Assembly: GCA_016649745.1 (NCBI GenBank)
Contig: JAENXD010000009.1
Location: 1-32,158 of the forward strand
Length of the DNA: 32,158 nt
Direction of reading: 5' to 3'
From: Flavobacteriaceae bacterium
Lineage (GTDB): Bacteria > Bacteroidota > Bacteroidia > Flavobacteriales > Flavobacteriaceae
Within the stretch, counting starts at the first letter, position 1. Each line of letters starts with the position of its first letter. Positions 22,793 to 30,636 of this stretch are shown one piece after another. The position numbers were made by a program, and so were the translations under genes. Under the pieces are notes generated by a model. The model saw only the letters and a program-made list of their open reading frames with translations. It searched no databases and was not told the DNA's origin.

Positions 22793-23896
22793 TCAGCCTA
22801 CAATTAATTCTGCAACTTTTTTGGAAGCGCCTTTGCCTCCAAGCTTTTTCTCCAAATCGTAATAATCTATAAACATCACAGCACGTTCATAGCCGTCAAG
22901 AATTTTATGAAGCTCCAATTCTAAATTTTTTTCGTTAAAATCGTCCTGAATCAATTCTTTTACAACCTCTTTATCCATAATTAGATTTACCAGTGAAATA
23001 TATTTTAATTTCACCAAGCGCTTACCAATTTCATAAGAAGCCCTACTGGTTTTATAACAAACAATTTGAGGAATTTTAAACATGGCCGTTTCTAATGTAG
23101 CCGTACCGGAAGTCACAATAGCCGCATAGGAAACAGACAGCAAATCGTACGTTTTGTTGGGCACAAATTTCACATTGTCTTTGCCTATAAATTGCTTGTA
23201 AAATTCAAAATCCTGACTTGGAGCCCCAGCAATCACAAATTGAAAATCAGGAAATTTATCGACTATATTTAGCATGACCGAAAGCATTTTTTTAATTTCC
23301 TGTTTTCTGCTTCCTGGCAATAGCGCAATAATAGGTTTTTTGCTCAATTGGTGAGCTTCCCTAAAGGTATTTTCATCAACTTGTGTTCTACTGGAAATAG
23401 CATCAATTAAAGGATGCCCCACAAAATGTACCGGAAAGTTGTGCTTTTTTTCATAAAAATCCTTTTCAAAAGGTAAAATCACATACATTTCATCCACATC
23501 GCGTTTAATAATTTTAATGCGATTTTCTTTCCAGGCCCAAATTTGAGGAGAAATATAATAATGGACTTTAAAGCCAACTTTTTTGGCAAATTCAGCAATT
23601 CGCATATTAAATCCGGGATAATCTATCAGGATTAAAATATCGGGTTTAAAGTTTGAAATATCACTTTTACAAAAGGCTAGATTTTTAAATATTTCACTAA
23701 GATTCATAACAACTTCGGCAAAGCCCATAAACGCCAATTCGCGATAATGTTTCACCAAAGTGCCGCCAACTTCCTGCATTAAATCGCCACCCCAAAATCT
23801 AATTTCAGCAGATGAATCTTTCTCCATCAATGCCTTCATTAAATTGGACCCATGCAAATCTCCTGAAGCTTCGCCAGCAATAATGTAGTACTTCAT
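22793..23896 (-). CDS. lpxB: Lipid-A-disaccharide synthase
   Basis: This 367-residue peripheral inner-membrane glycosyltransferase (GT19 family) joins UDP-2,3-diacylglucosamine to lipid X, forming the lipid A disaccharide. Signatures are YYIIAGEASGDLHG at the N-terminus, LAFMGFAEVV near residue 53, DYPGFNMR, YYISPQIWAWKENR near residue 117, HFVGHPLIDAI, and LLPGSRKQEI near residue 193. The C-terminal part has TSGTATLE with the nucleotide-sugar site. Length is normal. It is the third gene of the surE operon, starting 7 bases after its neighbour's stop codon. Confidence 0.96.
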   Translation of the reverse strand: MKYYIIAGEASGDLHGSNLMKALMEKDSSAEIRFWGGDLMQEVGGTLVKHYRELAFMGFAEVVMNLSEIFKNLAFCKSDISNFKPDILILIDYPGFNMRIAEFAKKVGFKVHYYISPQIWAWKENRIKIIKRDVDEMYVILPFEKDFYEKKHNFPVHFVGHPLIDAISSRTQVDENTFREAHQLSKKPIIALLPGSRKQEIKKMLSVMLNIVDKFPDFQFVIAGAPSQDFEFYKQFIGKDNVKFVPNKTYDLLSVSYAAIVTSGTATLETAMFKIPQIVCYKTSRASYEIGKRLVKLKYISLVNLIMDKEVVKELIQDDFNEKNLELELHKILDGYERAVMFIDYYDLEKKLGGKGASKKVAELIVG

Positions 23897-23903
23897 TTTG
23901 TGT

Positions 23904-24188
23904 TTACTTAGAAAATAATGTTAACAATAATACGATAAATGCAATTAAAAAAGTTTCCATTAAAACGCCTCTGGCCCTATAAACTTGTTTCTTTTTTAAA
24001 AATACAAAAAATACAAAAAAGTTTGCAAGTGCACCCATCACCAAAACTTTTCCTTCCAAATTTCCTTCTTTAATAAGTGCTAAACTTTCATAAAAATCAT
24101 ACGTAGAAAAGAATTCAATAAAAAGAAAACAACCAAATGAAGTTGCCACAACAGCCACCATAAAACCTATTAACATTTCCTTTTTCAT
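23904..24188 (-). CDS. Small membrane protein of unknown function
   Basis: This 94-residue protein has three hydrophobic segments (about 5-25, 47-63 and 74-92), joined by short charged loops (ALIKEGNLEGK, LKKKQVYRARG). I recognise no motif. It sits between surE and lpxB with 30 and 7 bases of spacing, so it is very probably co-transcribed with them and may be connected to envelope biogenesis. Confidence 0.75.
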   Translation of the reverse strand: MKKEMLIGFMVAVVATSFGCFLFIEFFSTYDFYESLALIKEGNLEGKVLVMGALANFFVFFVFLKKKQVYRARGVLMETFLIAFIVLLLTLFSK

Positions 24189-24218
24189 GATATAAATTTA
24201 ATTAATTAAACGCTGAAA

Positions 24219-24983
24219 TCATAAATTCCAACTGTTTAATTTTTGCAAAAAATGATGTGCCGTTAAATCAAATTGAACGGGAACTACAGAAATATAATTA
24301 TTTGTCAATGCCCACTCATCCGTATCTTCGCCCTTATCCATATTCACAAATTTTCCTGTGAGCCAATAGTATGTTTTTCCCTGCGGATTTGTTCTTTTAT
24401 CAAATTCTTCCACCCAATTTGCACGTGCCTGCCGACTAATTTTAATTCCCTTAAAAGTTTCGTTTTTTGGAAAATTTACATTGAGTACAACACCATCGGG
24501 CAATCCGTTTTCCAACACATTTAAGGCAATTTTTTTGATGTATTTTTTTAAAGGCTCAAAATCGGCATTCCATGAATAATCGAGCAATGAGAACCCAATC
24601 GCTGGAATACCTTCCACTCCAGCTTCCACAGCAGCGCTCATGGTGCCTGAATAAATGACATTAATTGATGAATTTGACCCATGATTTATCCCGGAAACAC
24701 ATAAATCCGGTCTTCTGTCTAAAATTTCACTTACGGCTAACTTTACGCAATCTGCAGGTGTTCCTGATGATTGATACTCTTTTTGGGGTCCGTCATCAAT
24801 TTTTATTTCATTGCAGTACAAAGTTTCATTAACGGTAATAGCATGTCCCATACCACTTTGCGGACTATCGGGAGCTACCACAACCACATCTCCAATTTCA
24901 TTCATTACAGAAATTAAGACTCTAATTCCCGGAGCTGTAATTCCATCATCATTGGTGACTAAAATCAAAGGCTTTTTATTCAT
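24219..24983 (-). CDS. surE: 5'-nucleotidase SurE (stationary-phase survival protein)
   Basis: This 254-residue metal-dependent nucleotidase dephosphorylates nucleoside monophosphates. The N-terminus carries the metal site (LVTNDDGITAPGI), followed by DSPQSGMGHAIT, SSGTPADCVKL and SGINHGSNSSINVIYSGTMSA with further metal ligands. The start is ambiguous between two adjacent ATGs (24986 and 24983). The second is chosen because it directly precedes NKKPLILVTNDDG, and a TTG-N18-TAAATTTG promoter lies just upstream. It is the first gene of an operon with the small membrane protein and lpxB. Confidence 0.95.
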   Translation of the reverse strand: MNKKPLILVTNDDGITAPGIRVLISVMNEIGDVVVVAPDSPQSGMGHAITVNETLYCNEIKIDDGPQKEYQSSGTPADCVKLAVSEILDRRPDLCVSGINHGSNSSINVIYSGTMSAAVEAGVEGIPAIGFSLLDYSWNADFEPLKKYIKKIALNVLENGLPDGVVLNVNFPKNETFKGIKISRQARANWVEEFDKRTNPQGKTYYWLTGKFVNMDKGEDTDEWALTNNYISVVPVQFDLTAHHFLQKLNSWNL

Positions 24984-25001
24984 CATTTTTAAATTAAGCA
25001 A

Positions 25002-25031
25002 CAAATTTAGGCTATTTTATTTGCTTACAAT
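25002..25031 (-). promoter_or_regulatory. Bacteroidetes-type promoter for the surE-lpxB operon
   Basis: On the minus strand ATTG (25031-25028), an 18-base spacer and TAAATTTG (25009-25002) fit the -33 / -7 consensus very well. The -7 box ends 18 bases before the surE ATG. Confidence 0.65.
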
Positions 25032-25287
25032 AAATTAAAATTTAACATTTTGTAAAGTGAAATTAAATCATTATTTCTTTATTATTGCATTGAGCAAACA
25101 GGAAATTACCTGAAAAATTTACAGGGCCAGCTAAATTTGACATCGTACAGTTTTTAGTTAAAATAGTGATAAAATATTCGAAGCCCTAGAAAAATTTATA
25201 AAAAAAGGTTAAATTAGATGTCTAACTAAAAAATGGCACTATTATGGTAGTTGCTAAAAAACATAATAATAAATATTGAAACGACAG

Positions 25288-27402
25288 ATGATGATTAGAA
25301 AATTTAAATTTTTATTGCCTTTGCTTTTTGTTTTAAGCTTACTGACAAGCTTTCACACAACTGCAAATACTGACCCGAAAGATAAAGTTTTATTAACTAT
25401 TTTAAAATATGTGTTGGTGCAGGGTCATTATGAACCTCAGCAAATTAACGATGCGTTTTCTATAAAGGTTTATGATGAATTTTTGGAGAGACTGGACCCT
25501 TCTAAAAGGTATTTTCTACAGTCGGATATTGATGAATTTTCAGCTTATAAAACGAAAATTGATGACGAGATTAACAATGAAGATTTAACATTCTTCTATT
25601 TAGTTTATGAACGTTTTGTGCAACGCACCGAAGAATCTAAAACCTATTACAAAGAAATTTTAGCGAATAAATTTAATTTTGAAATTAACGGTGAAACATT
25701 AAACATAGATTCTGATAAAATTCCCTATTCCAAAACTAAAAATGAGTTGGTAAACCTATGGAATAAGCAATTAAAGTATAATGCACTTACACGTTACTAT
25801 GACAAAATAAGTGATGAGGATGACAAATACAAAGCAGACAGCACCTATGTTAAAAAATCAATGGATGCGCTTGAAATTGAAGCACGAGAAGCTACTTTAA
25901 GCAGCATGAATGATCTTTATGATCGGATTGACGAACTTACTTATTCCGATTGGTTTTCAACTTATGTGAATTGCATTGCCGAAACATTTGACCCACACAC
26001 CACTTATTTTGATCCAAGCGTAAAAAAACAGTTTGATATTTCCATGGCAGGAAAATTAGAAGGTATTGGCGCACGTCTTCAAAAGAAAAATGATTATACC
26101 AGAGTTGATGAATTGATTTCCGGTGGTCCAGCTTGGAAATCGGGCGAATTGGAAGTTGGTGATCTCATTATAAAGGTGGCTCAGGGAAATCAAGAACCTG
26201 TTGATATTGTGGGGATGCGTTTAGACCATGCCATTGAATTTATTAAAGGCAAAAAAGGAACAGAAGTAAGATTGACCCTTAAAAAAATAGACGGCTCCAT
26301 TAAAGTCGTTTCAATTATTAGAGATATTGTTGAACTTGAAGAAACCTTTGTGAAATCAAGTATTCTTAAAAAAGATGGCAGAACTTTTGGTGTCATTAGT
26401 TTACCTAAGTTTTATATTGATTTTGACGAAAAAAACTTCAGAAACTCAGCAACAGATATGGCTCAAGAAATTGAACGTTTGAAAAAAGAAAATGTTGAAG
26501 GGATTTTATTGGATTTAAGAAATAATGGTGGCGGTTCACTTCAAACAGCGATTGAAATTAGTGGTTTATTTATAAACAAAGGTCCAGTAGTACAAGTAAA
26601 ATATCGTGACAGAAATGCCGATGTTAAAAATGATACCGATCCTAAAATTCAATGGAGCGGTCCTTTGGTGGTTTTGGTCAATGAGTTGTCGGCTTCCGCA
26701 TCTGAAATATTTGCCGCAGCCATGCAAGATTACCACAGAGCCATAATTATAGGTGGTAAACAAACCTATGGAAAAGGAACTGTTCAAAGTGTTTTGGACT
26801 TAAATAAATACCATAATTTAGATGAAGATTTAGGCGCATTAAAAATCACAATCCAAAAATTCTACAGAATTAATGGAGGCTCTACACAAATGGAAGGTGT
26901 ACATTCTGATATTATGTTGCCAGACAGATACAGTTATTTGGAAATTGGAGAACGTGATATGAAAAATGCTTTAAAATTCGATAAAGTTGCTCCGGCAAAT
27001 TATGCACTTTGGAACAATTATGAAAATTATGACTTGGCAATAAACAATAGCAAAAAACGAATTGAAAATAATAAATATTTTAAATTAATTGACGAGAATG
27101 CAAAATGGCTGAAAAGTTCACAGGATGAAAACTTGGTTTATTTAAATATTGACGATTATAAAAAAGATTTGGAAAGCCATAAAAATGAATCCTCAAAATA
27201 TAAAGAAATTGGCGAATACACCTCCAATTTAACTTATACATCTCCATTTTATGAAAAATCTTTGTTAGAAGCCGATAAGGATTTAGCCGAAAAACGTGAA
27301 GCCTGGCATACGAATTTGAAAAAAGATATTTATGTTGAAGAAGCTTTAAACGTGCTCAGCGAATTAGAAATAAAACCACAATATCAATTGGTGAAAAATT
27401 AA
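25288..27402 (+). CDS. prc: Carboxy-terminal processing (tail-specific) protease, S41 family
   Basis: This periplasmic serine protease, 704 residues from the chosen ATG, degrades or trims proteins from their C-termini. Two adjacent ATGs (25288, 25291) precede a signal or anchor sequence (IRKFKFLLPLLFVLSLLTSF). A TTG four codons upstream is also in frame but less likely. A long N-terminal domain (about 35-220) leads to a PDZ domain (GIGARLQKKNDYTRVDELISG...LEVGDLIIKV). The S41 catalytic domain has GILLDLRNNGGGSL, VNELSASASEIFAAAMQDY with the catalytic Ser, and QTYGKGTVQS with the catalytic Lys. A DUF3340-like C-terminal region follows. It is divergent from the surE operon. Confidence 0.94.
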   Translation: MMIRKFKFLLPLLFVLSLLTSFHTTANTDPKDKVLLTILKYVLVQGHYEPQQINDAFSIKVYDEFLERLDPSKRYFLQSDIDEFSAYKTKIDDEINNEDLTFFYLVYERFVQRTEESKTYYKEILANKFNFEINGETLNIDSDKIPYSKTKNELVNLWNKQLKYNALTRYYDKISDEDDKYKADSTYVKKSMDALEIEAREATLSSMNDLYDRIDELTYSDWFSTYVNCIAETFDPHTTYFDPSVKKQFDISMAGKLEGIGARLQKKNDYTRVDELISGGPAWKSGELEVGDLIIKVAQGNQEPVDIVGMRLDHAIEFIKGKKGTEVRLTLKKIDGSIKVVSIIRDIVELEETFVKSSILKKDGRTFGVISLPKFYIDFDEKNFRNSATDMAQEIERLKKENVEGILLDLRNNGGGSLQTAIEISGLFINKGPVVQVKYRDRNADVKNDTDPKIQWSGPLVVLVNELSASASEIFAAAMQDYHRAIIIGGKQTYGKGTVQSVLDLNKYHNLDEDLGALKITIQKFYRINGGSTQMEGVHSDIMLPDRYSYLEIGERDMKNALKFDKVAPANYALWNNYENYDLAINNSKKRIENNKYFKLIDENAKWLKSSQDENLVYLNIDDYKKDLESHKNESSKYKEIGEYTSNLTYTSPFYEKSLLEADKDLAEKREAWHTNLKKDIYVEEALNVLSELEIKPQYQLVKN

Positions 27403-27443
27403 TTTTAAAATAGTGTAACTTTACAGTTGTAAAGCAATAACTA

Positions 27444-27896
27444 TTGAAAACCAAAGCAAATTCATTATCCGCACTGGCACTCCAGAAGTATAAAAAAATT
27501 ACTGCTGGAGTGCTTGGTTTTTGGTTTGTTGTTTTATGTGCTTTAACAGCAATATTTGCCTACATTTTAGCACCCGACAACAGTAGCAATGCCAACCAGA
27601 TGCATTTGGAAATTCATTCGAAAAAACTGGGTTTTGAAGTTTTAATGCTGACCATTCCTTCAGAAAAACTAATAAATCTATCTTTCTTCAATCTTGTTTT
27701 ATTCGGTAAAAAAAATCCACAAACTGAAATTCCGATTTCAAATTATAGCGTTTCTGTAACTGACTTAACAATTTATACCTATACTGAAAATAATGCGGTC
27801 AGTTTAACAAGGACTTTTCCACTTTCAAAATTTCAAGGAAAAAACATTTCAACCTTTTTTTACAATAGGTTTATAAAAACAAAACTTAAGCCCTAA
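27444..27896 (+). pseudogene. N-terminal remnant of an ABC transporter permease (OppC/DppC type)
   Basis: This 150-residue frame begins with TTG and has no nearby ATG. It reads SLSALALQKYKKITAGVLGF, a membrane helix (about 22-44) and then LAPDNSSNANQMHLEIHSKK and FFNLVLFGKKNPQTEIPI. This matches my memory of the amino-terminal part of flavobacterial OppC/DppC-like permeases, which carry a periplasmic insert after the first helix and continue into LGTDKFGRD and five further helices. Here the frame stops after TFFYNRFIKTKLKP, and the next gene starts 26 bases later, so the permease core is missing altogether instead of being frame-shifted. It could still make a one-helix protein with a periplasmic domain. 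It follows the protease by 41 bases. Confidence 0.6.
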
Positions 27897-27922
27897 TTTA
27901 GTCCCTTCAAAAAAAATATTTA

Positions 27923-28372
27923 ATGAATTTCGAAATAACCTTCAAAACAAAATGGTCAGATTTTGACCCAAACCGTCATATGCGTCATACAGCCTATAAT
28001 GATTATGCCGCAGAAGTCAGAGTTCGTTTTTTTCAGGAACACGGACTCTCAATCAACGAATTTGCCAAACTGAATATTGGTCCAATTTTATTTAAAGAAG
28101 AAACTTCATTCTATAAAGAAATTCATATTGGTGAAAACATTACCGTTAAAATGGAATTGGAAGGTATTTCAGAAGGCATCGAACGCTGGCGATTCAAACA
28201 TCATATTTTTAATGAAGCGGGTAAACTAGCTGCAGAAATAAAAGTATATGGCGCCTGGATAGATTTGGTTAAACGAAAACTAACCGCACCTCCTCAAAAA
28301 TTTGTGACCATCTTTGATGGCCTTCCTAAATCGGAAAATTTTCAAGAAATTTTGTTGAAGAGTGAAAAATAG
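27923..28372 (+). CDS. Acyl-CoA thioesterase, 4HBT hot-dog fold
   Basis: This 149-residue single hot-dog-domain protein probably hydrolyses an acyl-CoA in the cytosol. The segment WSDFDPNRHMRHTAYNDYAAEVRVRF contains the family's catalytic Asp and the conserved His-x-x-x-x-x-Tyr helix start, and IGPILFKEETSFYKEIHIGENI matches the strands that follow. Length and layout are normal for the YbgC/FcbC-type group. The specific substrate cannot be inferred. It lies downstream of the permease remnant on the same strand. Confidence 0.88.
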   Translation: MNFEITFKTKWSDFDPNRHMRHTAYNDYAAEVRVRFFQEHGLSINEFAKLNIGPILFKEETSFYKEIHIGENITVKMELEGISEGIERWRFKHHIFNEAGKLAAEIKVYGAWIDLVKRKLTAPPQKFVTIFDGLPKSENFQEILLKSEK

Positions 28373-28726
28373 AAAGGCAACATATACAATTATTACTAAA
28401 ATATTTAAAAGTAAAAAATGATAATTTTAAGATAATATTTCTAAAAAATTCTTGTAATTTTCTTCAAATAAAAAAACAAACAGTATATGATTAATACCAA
28501 TTAAACATTCAAATATCGCATAAAATTTGTTTCTTTTCAGCTCATTTGTCGTCATAAAATGAAACCGGAGCTTAGGCTGTGCTTAGACCAGCCTGCCGAC
28601 CGGCAGGTTTTATTTCTAAACTGAACTAAAAATAATTCAAATTTTTAATACAACATTTAAAAATTCAATAGGTATAATTATTCATAAATAAAACCTACCC
28701 ATATAAAAATTATAAAATCAAGGAAT
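28373..28726. other. 354-base intergenic region
   Basis: No coding sequence is visible here. The region is AT-rich apart from a GC-rich palindrome at 28592-28607. No convincing TAnnTTTG promoter box was found before the aldo/keto reductase gene, but AAGGA five bases upstream of its ATG is an unusually clear Shine-Dalgarno-like sequence for this window. Confidence 0.6.
28592..28607. repeat. Short GC-rich palindromic repeat (CCTGCCG-AC-CGGCAGG)
   Basis: A perfect 7-bp stem with a 2-base loop, followed by TTTTATTT. It resembles the palindrome at 22145-22161 and is probably a dispersed REP-like element. It could also end transcription from the thioesterase operon, although it lies 220 bases downstream. 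Confidence 0.65.
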
Positions 28727-29695
28727 ATGAAAAAACAGCAACTTGGTAAAAGTGATTTAATTCCCTCAAGATTAGGGTTAGGATGTATGGGAATGTCTGA
28801 ATCGTATGGAAAACCTGACGATAAAGAATCATTGGCAACTATACAAGCAGCTCTTGAAATGGGGTTGAATTTTTTTGATACTGCTGATGTTTACGGAAAT
28901 GGACATAACGAAATATTTGTGGGAAATGCACTAAAAGATGTGCGTAAAAATGTGGTTTTGGCTACTAAGTTTGGCTTTTTACCAAATGAAAGCGGTATTT
29001 GCGGTACTCCTGAATATGCTAAAAAAGCTTGTGATGCCAGTTTACAAAGATTAAAAACAGATTATATAGATTTGTATTATTTGCATCGAATAGACAAAAA
29101 TGTACCAATAGAGGAAACAATTGGCGCTATGGCAGATTTAGTAAAAGAAGGAAAAGTTAGGTATATAGGACTTTCAGAAGTTTCTGCGCAAAGTTTAAAA
29201 AAAGCACATGTCATACATCCCATTACTGCGGTACAATCTGAATATTCTGTTTTGGTGCGAAATGTTGAAACGGAAATTTTAGATACTTGCCGTGAACTGC
29301 AAATAGCACTTGTTCCTTATAGTCCACTTGGAAGAGGATTTTTAACAGGTAAAATAAAAAGCACCGATATATTTGACAAGGATGATTACCGAAAAGATAT
29401 TCCGCTTTTTCAAGGAGAAAATTTTAAATCCAATTTACTTATTGTGGAAGAATTGGAAAAAATTGCTGCTGAAAAAAAATGTAAAACAAGTCAAATTGCA
29501 CTTGCATGGTTGGTTACCCAAGGCACCGATATTTTTCCAATTCCCGGGACAAAGAGAAGAACTTATCTCACTGAGAATATACAATCCTTGGAAATTATTT
29601 TAACTGATAATGATTTAAAGAGAATAAATAAAGTATCTCAAAAAGTTCGTGGAAACAGAAAAAACGATTTTGGAATGAAACTTCTCAATAAATAA
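28727..29695 (+). CDS. Aldo/keto reductase
   Basis: This 322-residue NADPH-dependent oxidoreductase has a TIM-barrel fold and probably reduces aldehydes or ketones. [13 protein letters not shown] marks the N-terminus, and the catalytic tetrad is complete: D51 and Y56 ([10 protein letters not shown]), K81 (LATKFGF) and H120 ([11 protein letters not shown]). [13 protein letters not shown] and [16 protein letters not shown] form the cofactor-binding C-terminal part. The physiological substrate is unknown. It is convergent with the glycyl-radical activase gene, with 32 bases between stop codons. Confidence 0.94.
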   Translation: MKKQQLGKSDLIPSRLGLGCMGMSESYGKPDDKESLATIQAALEMGLNFFDTADVYGNGHNEIFVGNALKDVRKNVVLATKFGFLPNESGICGTPEYAKKACDASLQRLKTDYIDLYYLHRIDKNVPIEETIGAMADLVKEGKVRYIGLSEVSAQSLKKAHVIHPITAVQSEYSVLVRNVETEILDTCRELQIALVPYSPLGRGFLTGKIKSTDIFDKDDYRKDIPLFQGENFKSNLLIVEELEKIAAEKKCKTSQIALAWLVTQGTDIFPIPGTKRRTYLTENIQSLEIILTDNDLKRINKVSQKVRGNRKNDFGMKLLNK

Positions 29696-29727
29696 AAAGC
29701 CTTTTATTTAAGTTCAATATCTTCAGA

Positions 29728-30636
29728 TTACCCACCTACAGAGGCAGTAATTCCATAATTTTTAAAAACTGAAATTATTTCATTAATTTCAGTTTTGGCA
29801 GGAGCTTCAAAAACCTCAAAATTAGTTGAATTCCCTAATTTTAAATGCTTGTTCTCTGCAATATTATGATAAGGCAATAAATTTACAATTGTTCTGTTTC
29901 CTTCCAAAGAATTTATAAATTTTGCCGTTTCTTCAATATTTTCTTTTGAAGTATTTACATCTTTAATCAGCGGAATTCTAAAAATAAGTTCACAATTTGT
30001 TTTTGCCAATGCAACAATGTTTGAAAGAATTTTTTCATTGTTTACGCCTGTAAACTTTTTATGTATTTTGGAATCCATCACTTTTAAATCAATCAAAAAA
30101 AGTTCAGTGTGTTTGGCAATTTCTAAAACAATTTCTTGATTGGCAAAAGCTGTTGTATCCACAACTCGGTGATACATTCGTTTTCCGCATTCTTTCAATG
30201 CTTCAATTAAATATTCTGAATGCATTAATGGTTCTCCTCCAGAAAATGTAACACCTCCACCCGACTGATCGAAGAAAATAGCTTCATTATCTATCTTTTT
30301 CATTAATTCGAAAATTGGAACGGCAGCACCTAGCATTTCAAATGCTTTGGTTGGACAAACCTCAGCGCATTTACCACATAAATTACAAATATTGTAATCG
30401 GTAACAATTCCTTCCGGAGTCATTTTTAAAGCATCATTTGGGCAATTTTCAACACAACTTAAAGTACCAATACACTTTTTGGCATTATACATTTTCTGCA
30501 CTTTTGGCGATATGCTTTCAGGATTATGGCACCATTGGCATTGTAAATTACAACCCTTAAAAAATACCGTTAACCGTATTCCCGGCCCATCATTAATAGC
30601 AAATTTTTTAATATCAAAAATTAATCCTGTACCCAT
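29728..30636 (-). CDS. Glycyl-radical-enzyme activating protein (radical SAM)
   Basis: This 302-residue activase installs the glycyl radical on the partner enzyme encoded immediately upstream. The radical SAM cluster motif is C29-x3-C33-x2-C36 (KGCNLQCQWC). A ferredoxin-like insert with two additional cysteine clusters (CIGTLSCVENCP and CNLCGKCAEVCP, about residues 55-110) is typical of activases for non-pyruvate-formate-lyase glycyl radical enzymes. GGGVTFSGGEPL is the SAM-binding GGE motif. Its ATG directly abuts the stop codon of the enzyme gene (30637), indicating coupled expression. The pair requires anoxic or very low-oxygen conditions to work. Confidence 0.94.
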   Translation of the reverse strand: MGTGLIFDIKKFAINDGPGIRLTVFFKGCNLQCQWCHNPESISPKVQKMYNAKKCIGTLSCVENCPNDALKMTPEGIVTDYNICNLCGKCAEVCPTKAFEMLGAAVPIFELMKKIDNEAIFFDQSGGGVTFSGGEPLMHSEYLIEALKECGKRMYHRVVDTTAFANQEIVLEIAKHTELFLIDLKVMDSKIHKKFTGVNNEKILSNIVALAKTNCELIFRIPLIKDVNTSKENIEETAKFINSLEGNRTIVNLLPYHNIAENKHLKLGNSTNFEVFEAPAKTEINEIISVFKNYGITASVGG

